The notes beneath the pieces are model-generated. The model was given only the letters and a program-made list of their open reading frames with translations, had not been told where the DNA came from and ran no database searches. Below, in pieces: positions 42,118-52,528 of a DNA stretch of 64,000 nucleotides. Positions within the stretch are counted from its first letter, which is position 1. Every line of letters begins with the position of its first letter. The DNA is from Flavobacterium covae. GTDB lineage: Bacteria > Bacteroidota > Bacteroidia > Flavobacteriales > Flavobacteriaceae. The stretch is taken from NCBI GenBank assembly GCA_019565575.1, contig CP067379.1, positions 124,001 to 188,000 on the forward strand, in the 5' to 3' direction. Made by a program: the position numbers and the translations under genes.

Positions 42118-43440
42118 ATGGAAAATAAAACATACGACTTCATTGCAATTGGCGTAGGTCCATTTAATCTTGGATTAGCTTGCTTAACAAACCCTATTAA
42201 AGAATTAAATGGTTTGTTTTTTGATAAGAATGAAACATTTGACTGGCATCCTGGTATGTTATTACAGGACACTACTTTACAAATTCCTTTTCTAGCTGAT
42301 TTAGTTACACTAGCTGATCCTACCAGTCCTTTTAGTTTTTTAAACTATATTAAAGAAAAAGGAAAAATTTATTCTTTTTACATTCGTGAAAATTTCTTAC
42401 TACTACGTAATGAATACAATCAATACTGCCAATGGGCTATAAACAAACTAGCTAATGTTCATTTTGGTAAAGAGGTTACAACAATAGATTACAATGAACA
42501 AGAAAAAATTTATTTAGTTACCGTACAAGATACAAAAAGTAAAAAAGTAAATATTTACGCTTGTCGTAAACTTGTTTTAGGTACAGGGACTACTCCTTAT
42601 ATTCCTAAATCATGTAATTCACTTAAAAACAGAGCCATTCATTCTTCAGAATACTTAACTAATAAAGAACAACTTCAATCCAAAAAATCTATAACTGTTT
42701 TAGGAAGTGGTCAGAGCGCAGCAGAAGTTTTTAATGACCTTTTACAGGAAATAGACATTCATGGCTATCAACTTAACTGGATTACACGTTCTCCTCGTTT
42801 TTTCCCGATGGATTACAGTAAATTAACTCTTGAAATGACCTCTCCTGAGTATGTTGACTATTTTTATAATTTACCAGAAGCCAAACGAGATCATTTAATT
42901 CATAATCAAAAAGAATTATACAAAGGAATCAACAAAGATTTAATAGGTAGTATTTTTGATACAATATATTACAAAAAAGTCCTTCATCCTATTGATGTAA
43001 ATTTAAGAACAAATGCTGCTTGCATTAATTCAAAATATAATGAAATTACTCAAAAATTTGAATTAGAATTACATCACGTCGAACAAGACGAAAACTTCGA
43101 ACATACTACTGAGGCCTTAGTACTAGCTACTGGATATTCAAGTACTATCCCTTCTTTTATTAATGATATTAACCACAGAATTAACTGGGATAACAAAGGT
43201 CGTTATGCAACGAATCGTAACTATACAATTGATATAGAAAGTTCTGAAATTTTTGTTCAAAATGCAGAGCTACACACACATGGTTTTGTAACTCCTGACT
43301 TAGGAATGGCTTGTTATAGAAACTCTTATATCATTAAAGAAATGGTAGGTAAAGAAATTTATCCAATTGAAAAACAAATTGCTTTCCAACAATTTGGCGT
43401 TACCGAAATGGAAAAACAAAAATCAAACCTAAAAGCATAA
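42118..43440 (+). CDS. Lysine/ornithine/diamine N-monooxygenase (DesB/IucD-like)
   Basis: FAD- and NADPH-dependent N-hydroxylating monooxygenase, 440 residues, intact. FAD motif FIAIGVGPFNLGLACL, substrate segment DTTLQIPFLADLVTLADPTS, NADPH motif TVLGSGQSAAEVF, and the C-terminal ATGYSSTIP. It hydroxylates the primary amine that later becomes the hydroxamate iron ligand. Its stop codon overlaps the ATG of the next gene. Confidence 0.92.
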   Translation: MENKTYDFIAIGVGPFNLGLACLTNPIKELNGLFFDKNETFDWHPGMLLQDTTLQIPFLADLVTLADPTSPFSFLNYIKEKGKIYSFYIRENFLLLRNEYNQYCQWAINKLANVHFGKEVTTIDYNEQEKIYLVTVQDTKSKKVNIYACRKLVLGTGTTPYIPKSCNSLKNRAIHSSEYLTNKEQLQSKKSITVLGSGQSAAEVFNDLLQEIDIHGYQLNWITRSPRFFPMDYSKLTLEMTSPEYVDYFYNLPEAKRDHLIHNQKELYKGINKDLIGSIFDTIYYKKVLHPIDVNLRTNAACINSKYNEITQKFELELHHVEQDENFEHTTEALVLATGYSSTIPSFINDINHRINWDNKGRYATNRNYTIDIESSEIFVQNAELHTHGFVTPDLGMACYRNSYIIKEMVGKEIYPIEKQIAFQQFGVTEMEKQKSNLKA

Positions 43441-44525
43441 TGGGATTGACAAACAATAGAATTGCTGCAATAGATTTTACTAGAGGTATAAGTGTTTTCT
43501 TTTTAATTATTGTGCATACAATGCTCATATACGGAACACTCGAAACTCAAACAGAAACAACGATAGGACAAATTATTATTTGGCTAGGACGTGGAGCTGC
43601 TATGTATCTTATTGCTATGGGAATATCATTTACATTTTCCAGAAGACAATCCTTTTATGCTATCACAAAAAGAGCTTTATATATATTATATATAGGCTAT
43701 TCTTTAAATTTTGAGAAATTTATAATCCCCGAATTTATATTCGGTGGATTACCTTATCGTTTTTTAAATGCTTATCATTTAAAAACACAAACACTTGAAA
43801 CAACGTTATTTTTCTTAGGTCTTGGAGATATATTACAATTAGCAGGAATAACCTTATTGTTAATAGCCTTTATTAATCAAATAACAAATAATAAATGGAT
43901 ATACTTCTTTTTAGGATTATTGATAATAATAGTATCCAAAGAATTAAGCGGATTAAAAATAAATATTTTAGGTCTTCAATATATATGCGACTTATTTTTT
44001 AGTAATCAATACAATGTTTATTTTCCTGTATTCCCTTGGAGTGCTTTTATTTTTATGGGGGTCTTTTTGGGTAAACAATTAAAAGAAATCAATAATGATA
44101 CTCAAATCTTCTTTAGAAACTTAGCAATCCAGAGTTTGGGACTAATTGTACTAGGTCTTTCACTTGTCCTTACAAATTATAAATACCATTTTGGAGATTA
44201 TTATCATCTAGGTCCTGGAGGAAGTATTATTTTACTAGGAATTATGATGCTCTCTTTTTGGATATCAAATCAATTAATTATTTTTTTAAATCCTAGCACA
44301 CAATTTTTTAGTTACATAATCTATTTAAGTAAAAATACAACTAGTATCTATTTTATTCAATGGACTTTAATTAATTGGGGAATGTATGTTTTTGGATTTT
44401 GGAGCCTCAATCAATGGAATGTTTTAGCACTAATAATCTTATTTACAGCATTAACGCTTTGTGTCAATATTTTATACAGAAAATTAAAGTCACGAAGAAT
44501 CATACAATTTGAAAACAATCAATAA
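43440..44525 (+). CDS. Polytopic membrane protein, DUF1624/HGSNAT-like acyltransferase
   Basis: 361 residues, intact, about ten hydrophobic segments. The start RIAAIDFTRGISVFFLIIVH matches the RxxxIDxxRGxxxxxMxxxH pattern of DUF1624/HGSNAT-type acetyltransferases; later WLGRGAAMYLIAMGISF. Start overlaps the monooxygenase stop by one base, so it is part of the pathway operon. Whether it acylates a siderophore intermediate or helps export is not known to me. Confidence 0.7.
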   Translation: MGLTNNRIAAIDFTRGISVFFLIIVHTMLIYGTLETQTETTIGQIIIWLGRGAAMYLIAMGISFTFSRRQSFYAITKRALYILYIGYSLNFEKFIIPEFIFGGLPYRFLNAYHLKTQTLETTLFFLGLGDILQLAGITLLLIAFINQITNNKWIYFFLGLLIIIVSKELSGLKINILGLQYICDLFFSNQYNVYFPVFPWSAFIFMGVFLGKQLKEINNDTQIFFRNLAIQSLGLIVLGLSLVLTNYKYHFGDYYHLGPGGSIILLGIMMLSFWISNQLIIFLNPSTQFFSYIIYLSKNTTSIYFIQWTLINWGMYVFGFWSLNQWNVLALIILFTALTLCVNILYRKLKSRRIIQFENNQ

Positions 44526-44536
44526 GTACTTAAACA

Positions 44537-46954
44537 ATGGAAAAAAATATAACCGATATAGCATCAGAAATTGTCTTTTCTACCTTAATAAAAGGATTAG
44601 GAACCATCGATTTTATACCTCTCAATATCCAAACTCATATTCCTATTATCCACGATTGGGTAAATAGAGAATATGCTCAATATTGGGGTATGATAGGTAA
44701 AAATAGTGAAGAAATTAAAAACGAATATGAAAAAATCATACAACATTCAGAGGTTTTTCTAGGACAAGTAAATGGCGAAATTTCCTTTCTTCTAGAAAAA
44801 TACAATCCTAAAAATGACCCTATCTCTGATTACTATAAAGTAAAAGATCATGATTGTGGTATTCACGTAATTGTAGCTCCTACAAATCGTCCTATCCACA
44901 AATTTACTTGGAATATTTTCTCCTCTATAATGAAATTCATTTTCTCTGATCTTACTATTGAAAGAGTTGTAGTAGAACCCGATATTCGAAATGAAAAAAT
45001 GTTTAAAATATGCCATCGAATTGGTTTCAAAGATGACAAAATCGTAGAATTACCTCATAAAACAGCGCGCCTTTCTTTTTGTACAAGAAGACAATTCATT
45101 AAGAAAATGGATTCTGAAAATTCTGTCACACTAAATATATCCCAATTATTTAGCCAAATTGAAAATCCTGAAACAGCTACGAATCATATAACAGAAAACT
45201 CTTGGGCACTCGCTAATAAATTATTGGTTAAAAAAGCAATTAGTGAATTTTCTCATGAAAGCATTTTTACTCCTACTTTTATTTCTAGAGAAAACGGAGA
45301 AGATATTTATCAAATTATCAGCGATAATAGTGAAATTTCATACTCCTTTAAAGCAAAAAAATTAGCTCTTAATCACTGGTTGATTAATGAAAGTTCTATT
45401 ATTAAAAATCACAATCCCGAAGAAAAAATAGATGCTGTTTTATTTTTCAACGAGTATAAAAACACCATCGGAATTTCAGATGATTTATTCCCTTCTTATA
45501 TAGAAGAAATAATCAGTACCTTACAAAGCAGCATCTTTAAATTAAATAAAGATAGTTTAAACGCTCACCAATTAGTACATGCTGATTCCCAAACCATTGA
45601 GCAATCTATGAACGAAGGGCATCCTGGTTTTGTTGCTAATAATGGAAGAATAGGCTTTAATAGCACTGATTATCAATCCTATACCCCTGAAACAGGTAAT
45701 CATTTTCAATTAGTATGGTTAGCAGGTAAAAAAGATCGAACAGTTTATGCTGGCACACAAGAACTAGATTATGAAACTCTAATTCGTCAAGAATTGGGAG
45801 ACGAAACCATTGAAATATTCAATATCATGATCAAAGAACAAGGAAAAAATCCATCGGATTATTTCTTTATGCCAACACATCCTTGGCAATGGTTTAACAA
45901 ACTCGCCATTATTTTTTCTCCTGAAATAGCTCAAGGAAATCTAATTTGTTTAGGTTACGGAACCGATTATCATCAAGCGCAACAATCTATCCGAACACTT
46001 TTCAACGTAAGTCATCCACAAAAATTATATACAAAAACTTCTTTATCTATTTTAAATATGGGATTCATGAGAGGACTTCCAGTTTATTATTTAGGTAGCG
46101 CACCTGAAATGGCAAAATGGTTAGAAGATTTATTAAAAAATGACCGTTATTTACAACAAGTTCGATTTGGTATGCTTGGTGAAGTAGCATCTATTAGCTA
46201 CATTAATCCTTATTTTGAGAGCTATGGGAAACATAATCCATACAATAAAATGATTGCCTCACTATGGCGTGAAAGTCCTGTAAAATACCTTCAAAAAGGA
46301 GAACAATTAATGACAATGGCTGCATTATTACATATAGATAAAGAAGGAAACTCTTTTTTAACCGAAATAATAAAAGCGTCAAAACTTACTACTGACAAAT
46401 GGTTAAAATCTTATTTCTCAATTTATCTTACACCCCCCTTCATTGTTTTTATGAATATGATTTAGTGTTTATGCCACATGGAGAAAACTTAATTTTAGGA
46501 TTAAAAGAACATGTTCCTGTACGTTCATTTATGAAAGACATTACAGAAGAAGCCGTTATTCTAAATCCAGAAATTAAACTTCCTATAAATCTAGAAAGAA
46601 TGTATGCTGGAAGTCCCTGAGGATGTAAAATTACTTTCAATATTTATAGACGTTTTTGATGGGTTCTTCCGCTTTATGTCTGGCATTTTAGTATCTCAAA
46701 TACAGTACGACGAAAATCGTTTTTGGGAATTAGTAGCCGAAAGTATTCAAGAATACCAACAAACACAACCTCATTTAGAAGCAAAATTTGAAAAATATGA
46801 TCTATTTACTACTGATTTTGAATTATCTTGTTTAAACAGATTACAACTGAATAATAATAAGACTATGATAGATCTAGACGATCCTGTTGCCTTATTACAA
46901 TTTCAAGGTAAAATTTCTAACCCTATTGCTCCGTACAAAAAAGTAATAGCTTAA
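44537..46954 (+). CDS. Fused GNAT acyltransferase–NIS synthetase (two frameshifts)
   Basis: Two-domain siderophore enzyme, corrected length 805 residues. Residues about 20–190 form an AlcB/DesC-like GNAT domain (HDWVNREYAQYWGMIG, IHVIVAPTNRPIHKFTW, VVVEPDIRNEKMF) that acylates the hydroxylamine. From about residue 220 an IucA/IucC-type synthetase of the DesD class follows (EGHPGFVANNGRIGF, TKTSLSILNMGFMRGL, FMPHGENLIL), which forms amide bonds with ATP. One C seems missing at 46433–46438 and CTGGAAG (46607–46613) is corrected to MYAEVPEDVKLL. Fused DesC–DesD proteins are known from bisucaberin clusters. Confidence 0.87.
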
Positions 46955-46965
46955 ATTAAGAAAGT

Positions 46966-47561
46966 ATGAACAGTACACAGCAATCCAATCAAAGTATAGA
47001 AAACCCGATCTGTTTTAGTAAAAAAATAGAGTCTATAGGTTTTTTTGAACTAAGAAAATTTAACCTAACCCAAGACCTACCTATAATTTATCAGTGGGTT
47101 CAAAAAGAATATGCTATTTATTGGGGTATGATGGGTTTAAACTACGATGAAGTGAAAACCATTTATCAAAAACTAGTAGAAAACACTCATATATACATTG
47201 GTTTATTTCAAGGAAAAGTAGCTTTTTTATTAGAATGTTATGATCCTCAAGAAGATATTATTAAGGAACATTATGAAGTAAAAAAGGAGATATGGGTATG
47301 CATATTTTAGTAGCCCCTCCTGACAAAAAAATAAACGGTTTTACTTGGCACATTTTCAAGTTTATCTTAGACTTTATCTTTAGTGATTCATCAATTAATC
47401 GTGTAGTTGTAGAACCCGATGCAAAAAATGAAAAAATACACATTTTGAATGAAAAAGCAGGGTTTGTTTTTCAAAAATTCATTGATTTACCACATAAAAA
47501 AGCACGATTAGAATTTTGTACAAGACAACAATACTACAATGCTCTCATAGATAAAAATTAG
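46966..47561 (+). CDS. Separate GNAT acyltransferase of siderophore pathway (one homopolymer frameshift)
   Basis: Corrected length 198 residues, AlcB/DesC-like. Clearly a second version of the N-terminal domain of the preceding fused gene: YQWVQKEYAIYWGMMG, MHILVAPPDKKINGFTW, RVVVEPDAKNEKIH, LPHKKARLEFCTRQQY. One A is missing at 47280–47285. Eleven bases after the fused gene. Confidence 0.85.
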
Positions 47562-47581
47562 TATTGAACTTTTCTAAAAAT

Positions 47582-47757
47582 GAGGCTGCCTGAAGAGTTA
47601 TCTAACCTGTTTCTTAGCTTCGTATAAAGGTTTTCTTTTAGTCAACCTAAAATAAAAATAGAGTCTCACTCTATAACAAACGAAGTAAAATTAGACTCTT
47701 ACTTGAAGTAAGAGTTCCTAAACTAAATTTTTATCTTTAACTATCTAAGGCAGCCTC
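47582..47757. mobile_element. MITE-like insert between GNAT and synthetase genes
   Basis: GAGGCTGCCT (47582–47591) and AGGCAGCCTC (47748–47757) are perfect inverted ends of a 176-base non-coding stretch that also contains the hairpin ACTCTTACTT/AAGTAAGAGT (about 47692–47712). The left end resembles 51014–51045. It separates the two halves of what is a fused gene upstream. Confidence 0.5.
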
Positions 47758-47773
47758 TTTATAAAATAACATT

Positions 47774-49587
47774 ATGAATACAAAAACATCTACTGCTCCT
47801 ACTCTTGCAGAAAATATAAAACACCTAAAATTAACCCATTGGGAAAAAGCAAATAGACTTCTTACCCGAAAAGCTATTTCAGAATTTTCGCATGAAACAC
47901 TTATTCATCCCATTTATGATGAAAACATAAATAAATATCGACTAAACACGATAGATAATCAATACAATTATACATTTTCTGCTCATTTAAAAACACTCAA
48001 CCATTGGCATATTCCTTATGAAAGCATTGTAAAAGAAGATATTAACGGCAATAATATTCCTTTATGTCTGATTAGTTTTATTCTTGAATTTAAAGACGTA
48101 CTTGAAATTCCAACTGATTTACTGCCTACTTACTTAGAAGAAATTAATGCAACTCTTTATAGCACTGCTTATAAAATTTCAAATGAAAAAATCAGTGCTA
48201 ATCAGCTTCCTAATGCAGATTATCAAACTATAGAGCATTCTGTTACCGAGGGGCATCCTTGTTTTTTAGCAAATAGTGGTAAAAATGGTTTTAGCAGCAT
48301 TGATTTTAATTTTTTTTCGCCTGGAAGCTAATAACCCTATTCAATTATTATGGGTAGCAGGTCATAAAAGTAGTGCTCAATTTTCTTGTATTGATTCTCT
48401 CAGTTATGACTTACTAATCAAAACAGAGTTAGATCCCGACACCCAAATTATATTTCAAAAAGTACTAGAAACTGAAAAAATAAATCCTAATGAATACTTC
48501 TGGTTCCCTGTACATCCATGGCAATGGGATAATAAACTGACCTTGATTTTTACTCATGATATTGCCCAAAAAAAAATTAATCCCTTTAGGGTTTGCCCCT
48601 GATAAACACTCCGCTCAACAATCTATACGTACCTTCTATAATCTTTCTAATACAAACAAGCATTTTACAAAAACAGCTCTCTCTGTAATCAATATGGGAT
48701 TTATGCGGGGTCTTTCTCCATATTATATGGAAAGTACCCCTATTATTACTACTTGGTTAGAAAACCTTGTACAAGCTGATGCTTTCTTACAATCAAAAAG
48801 ATTTACTGTTTTAGGAGAAGTAGCCACTTTAGGATATCGTAATATTTTATGGGAAAGTCTTGGAAAAACCATTCCTCATAACAAAATGTTAGCAACACTT
48901 TGGAGAGAAAGCCCCGCTACAAAACTTCAAAAAGATGAAGATTGTTTTACCATGGCTGCATTACTTCATTTAGACTATGAAGGTCAACCTTTTATCAAAC
49001 ATCTCATTGAAGCATCTGGGATTAATGCTAAACTGTGGATAGATCATTATTTACAAGCTTATTTAATACCTTTAATTCATTGCTTTTATACCCATGAATT
49101 AGTATTTATGCCACATGGAGAAAATCTTATTCTAGTAGTAAAAGACCATATCGTTGAACGTGTTTTAATAAAAGACATCACAGAAGAAATTATGCTCTTT
49201 AACCACACAACTCCTTTGCCAGAAAAGGCTGAAAGAATACGAATGAATCTACCCGAAAAATTAAAGATATTAAGTATTCAAAATGATATTTTCCAACATT
49301 TCTTCCGTTTTCTATCTGCTATTTTAGATCAATACGGTATTTTAAGTGAGTCTGATTTTTGGGAAAGCGTAGGAAGCTCTATTGCCCAATATCAATTACA
49401 AAATCCTCAACTCAAAGATTTATTTATACAATACGATTTATTTAGTAAAACGTTTGATTCTTGTTGTCTAAATCGTTTACAGCTTAAAAACAACAAACAA
49501 ATGCTGAATCTTGCTGATCCTGCTTCTAGTTTACAATTTGTAGGAACATTAGAAAATCCTATTCATCAATATAAACCCGTATGGTAA
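47774..49587 (+). CDS. Second NIS synthetase, IucA/IucC family (two frameshifts)
   Basis: Corrected length 603 residues. Same family as the C-terminal part of the fused gene: WEKANRLLTRKAISEFSHET, EGHPCFLANSGKNGF, TKTALSVINMGFMRGLSP, MPHGENLILVVKD. CTGGAAG (48321–48327) is read as CTGAAG (FSPEANNPIQLL), and the 9-base A-run 48568–48576 has one A too many (IAQKKLIPLGFAPDK). Some active-region residues differ from the first copy (NSGKNGF for NNGRIGF), which may mean a different substrate or step. Its end overlaps the MATE gene. Confidence 0.87.
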
Positions 49588-50981
49588 AAACTATTAAAGC
49601 AAAATTAAAATTTCTTCAACATCATGATGTTGTTGATTTTAATTCTATTGGACTTAAAGAAGGAATCTGGTTATTAGCTATCCCTATGATTTTAGAGTTA
49701 ATCCTTGAATCAGTCTTTTCTTTGGTAGATTTGTACTTCGTAGGGCATTTGCCAGATAGTCATTTAGCCATTCAAATTATAGGTTTTACAGAATCTATCA
49801 ACACCATAATATATTCAATAGCGGTAGGTTTTAGCGTAGCTGTTACTGCTCTAATTTCTATTTCTATTGGTGAAAAAAAATAGAAAGAACAGGAAAAATT
49901 ATCATTCAAGCATTAATCATCTCTTGCTTACTTTCTTTAATAATTAGTATACTAGGTTATTTTTATGCTACTGATATTTTTGCTTCTTTAAATGTTTCTC
50001 AAAAGGCTATTGTTTATGGTATAAGTTATCCTAAAATTATCTTCAGCAATAGTATTTTTATTCTATTATTGTTTTTAATTAATGGAATATTTCGAGGTAT
50101 AGGTAATCCTTTACTCGCTATGAAAAGTCTTTGGATAGCAAATGGTTTTAATCTCATATTATGTCCTTTACTCATAAATGGCTGGGGAATTTTTCCTGCT
50201 ATGGGGATTGAGGGAGCAGCTTGGGCAACAGTCAGTGGTAGAGCAATAGGCGTTTTTTATCAATTATATTCTATTTTCAAAATCCGAAAATCTATAGGTT
50301 TTCAAAAGAACGGTATACAGTTTCATTATCCTATCATAAAATCTATTACTTCTATTGCTATACCTGGTATATTACAATATGTATTAGCCTCTTTAAGTTG
50401 GATTTATTTAGCTCAATTAATTGCTAAAAGTGGTGGCGAATATGGATCAGCAGGATTTCAGATAGCTGTTAGAGTTATGATGTTTTTTATACTCCCTATT
50501 TGGGGTTTAAGTAATGCTGTTGCCACTCTTACAGGTCAATATTTAGGCGCACAACATAGTATAAGAGTAAAAGTGTTAACTAAAATTGTACTTAAATACA
50601 CTATTATACTTTGCTTAGGGATTACACTAATAAATATTTTTTTTGCAGAGGGTATTAGCTTATTTTTCACTAATGACATACAAACTATAGCACAAGCAAA
50701 GGAGTTCTATGAAAATTATCAGTTTAGGTTATATCTCCTATGGAATTTCAATGATTTTAAATAATCTATTTAATGGAGCTGGTAATACTAAAATTCCTAC
50801 ATTAGTTAATTTTCTTGGTTTTTGGATTTTCCAGATACCACTTGCTTATTATCTAATTGATATACAAAAAAGTAATTATTTTTATGCTATTGGATTGATT
50901 CCTATTACCGAAACAATACTTTGTTTGCTTTATGGTGCCTTATGGAAAAATTTAGCCAATAGCATAACAACACAGGATTGA
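49581..50981 (+). CDS. MATE-family efflux transporter, putative siderophore exporter (two frameshifts)
   Basis: Inner-membrane MATE (NorM/DinF-like) antiporter, corrected length about 466 residues, twelve hydrophobic segments. GIWLLAIPMILELILESVF near the start, VDLYFVGHLPDS, second half AIPGILQYVLASLSWIYLA. One A is missing at 49873–49880 and one base is extra near 50708–50712. It overlaps the synthetase gene by seven bases, so it most likely exports the finished siderophore. Confidence 0.85.
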
Positions 50982-51013
50982 TTTGTAAAAGAACCTTGCG
51001 TTATTATTTATTA

Positions 51014-51045
51014 AAGAGGTCATCTGAAAAGTTAACTAACCTCTC
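51014..51045. repeat. Hairpin element related to the 47.6 kb insert
   Basis: AGAGGT ... ACCTCT arms enclosing CTGAAAAGTTAACTA; the sequence aligns with the left end of the element at 47582 (shared GAGG....CTGAA.AGTTA.CTAACCT). Ends the siderophore operon and faces mpl. Confidence 0.5.
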
Positions 51046-51107
51046 ATTTCGATCAGAAGGAGAAATCACACAATACAAATTATGAAATTCCTCCTTTTGT
51101 CGGAATG
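51045..51107. repeat. REP-like inverted repeat after siderophore operon
   Basis: CATTTCGATCAGAAGGAGAAAT (51045–51066) and the complementary arm GAAATTCCTCCTTTTGTCGG AATG (51084–51107), imperfect 22-base arms. Sequences of this type (ATTTCGAC...GGAGAAAT) are common between flavobacterial genes. Confidence 0.6.
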
Positions 51108-51172
51108 AATAAACTAAATGTTATTTTTTGATTTTTGAAATAATGTCTTAAAAAGATTGATTTTGTGATTTA

Positions 51173-52528
51173 TTACTGAATCAATCCTTTAACCTCATCA
51201 AAGTTTAATCCGCCATAGTTTCCTGAACTCATCAAAAGCAAAGCGGAATTATTTAATTCTTGGTTAAACAAATAATTTTTAAAATCCGTTGGATTGGTAT
51301 AAATAATCAAATCGTCACGTTTAAAGGATTGTGCTATTTGGTTATAAGTAACTTCCTCTAATTTTTTAATTTTCACAGCATCGGGTGAATAAAACACAAC
51401 CGCTATATCGGCTGCATCTAAAGCACCTTCGTATTGTTTTAAAAATTCAACATTTAGACTACTGTATGTATGTAATTCTAAACAAGCTATCAATTTACGA
51501 TCAGGGTATTGCTTTTTTACAGCTTTTGTAGTAGCAGATACTTTACTTGGTGAATGAGCAAAATCTTTATAAGCTATTTTATTATCTGATTCTGCTATTT
51601 TTTCTAAGCGTTTAGAAGCTCCTTTAAAGGAGGCTATTGCTTCATAAAATTCTGCTTCATCTACTCCCATACATTGACATACCCATTTAGCTCCTGCTAA
51701 ATTATTTAAATTATGTTCGCCAAAAATTTCTATAGGCATTTCTCCTTCGGGCGTATGTAATAAGGTGATTCCTTTTTCTACAGTATATTCAGGAGTAGAA
51801 TAAGCAATCTTACGAATAGGATTTTCTGCTTTTTCTGCTATTTGTTTTACCTCTGAATCATTTTCGTTATAAATTAGGATTCCTCCATTTGTAATTTTTT
51901 GAATAAAAACATCAAATTGCTCTACATAATTTTCATACGTTGGAAACACATTAATATGATCCCAAGCTATTCCTGAAATCAATGCTATATTAGGATTATA
52001 TAAATGAAATTTTGGGCGTAAATCAATAGGAGAGGTTAAATATTCATCACCTTCTAAAACAATGAATTCATTTTCTTCTGTTAAATGTACCATCGTATCA
52101 AAACCTTCTAACAAAGCTCCTACCATATAATCTACCTTTATATTATGATAATTCATTATATGTAAAATCATAGAGGTAATGGTAGTTTTTCCATGACTTC
52201 CTCCTATAACTACTCGGGTTTTGTTTTTGGATTGTTCGTATAAAAACTCTGGGTAGGAATAAATTTTTAATCCTAATTCTTGTGCTCTTAATAATTCTGG
52301 ATTATCCGCTTTGGCGTGCATCCCTAAAATGATAGCTTGTATATCTGTTGTAATTTTTTCAGGAAACCAACCTAGATCAAATGGTAATAATCCTTTAGCT
52401 TCTAATCGTGATTTAGAGGGTTCAAAAATAGCATCATCGCTACCTGTTACTTGGTATCCTTTATTATGCAATGCTAATGCTAAATTGTGCATAGCTGCAC
52501 CGCCTATGGCTATAAAGTGTGTTCTCAT
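51173..52528 (-). CDS. mpl: UDP-N-acetylmuramate:tripeptide ligase, murein recycling
   Basis: Mpl joins recycled L-Ala-gamma-D-Glu-meso-DAP to UDP-MurNAc, in the cytosol. 451 residues from the ATG at 52528 (MRTHFIAIGGAAMHNLA); a TTG two codons upstream is less likely. Mur-ligase signatures are visible: ATP loop VVIGGSHGKTTITSM, EGDEYLTSPID, HNLNNLAGA, and AYKDFAHSPSKV. Distinguished from MurC by the start AIGGAAMHNLALALHNKG and by its solitary context. Confidence 0.92.
   Translation of the reverse strand: MRTHFIAIGGAAMHNLALALHNKGYQVTGSDDAIFEPSKSRLEAKGLLPFDLGWFPEKITTDIQAIILGMHAKADNPELLRAQELGLKIYSYPEFLYEQSKNKTRVVIGGSHGKTTITSMILHIMNYHNIKVDYMVGALLEGFDTMVHLTEENEFIVLEGDEYLTSPIDLRPKFHLYNPNIALISGIAWDHINVFPTYENYVEQFDVFIQKITNGGILIYNENDSEVKQIAEKAENPIRKIAYSTPEYTVEKGITLLHTPEGEMPIEIFGEHNLNNLAGAKWVCQCMGVDEAEFYEAIASFKGASKRLEKIAESDNKIAYKDFAHSPSKVSATTKAVKKQYPDRKLIACLELHTYSSLNVEFLKQYEGALDAADIAVVFYSPDAVKIKKLEEVTYNQIAQSFKRDDLIIYTNPTDFKNYLFNQELNNSALLLMSSGNYGGLNFDEVKGLIQ

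Noticed and set aside
46077..46084. CTTCCAG as another inserted-base site
   Set aside because: Here it is in frame and encodes the conserved MRGLPVYYLG of the synthetase, so this copy is genuine. The same holds for TTTCCAG at 35810, near 43637 and near 50829.
2158..48327. Programmed ribosomal frameshifting at CTGGAAG
   Set aside because: The sites occur in either orientation relative to the gene (some genes carry CTTCCAG on the sense strand), fall at arbitrary places, and coincide with a second, clearly technical error class.
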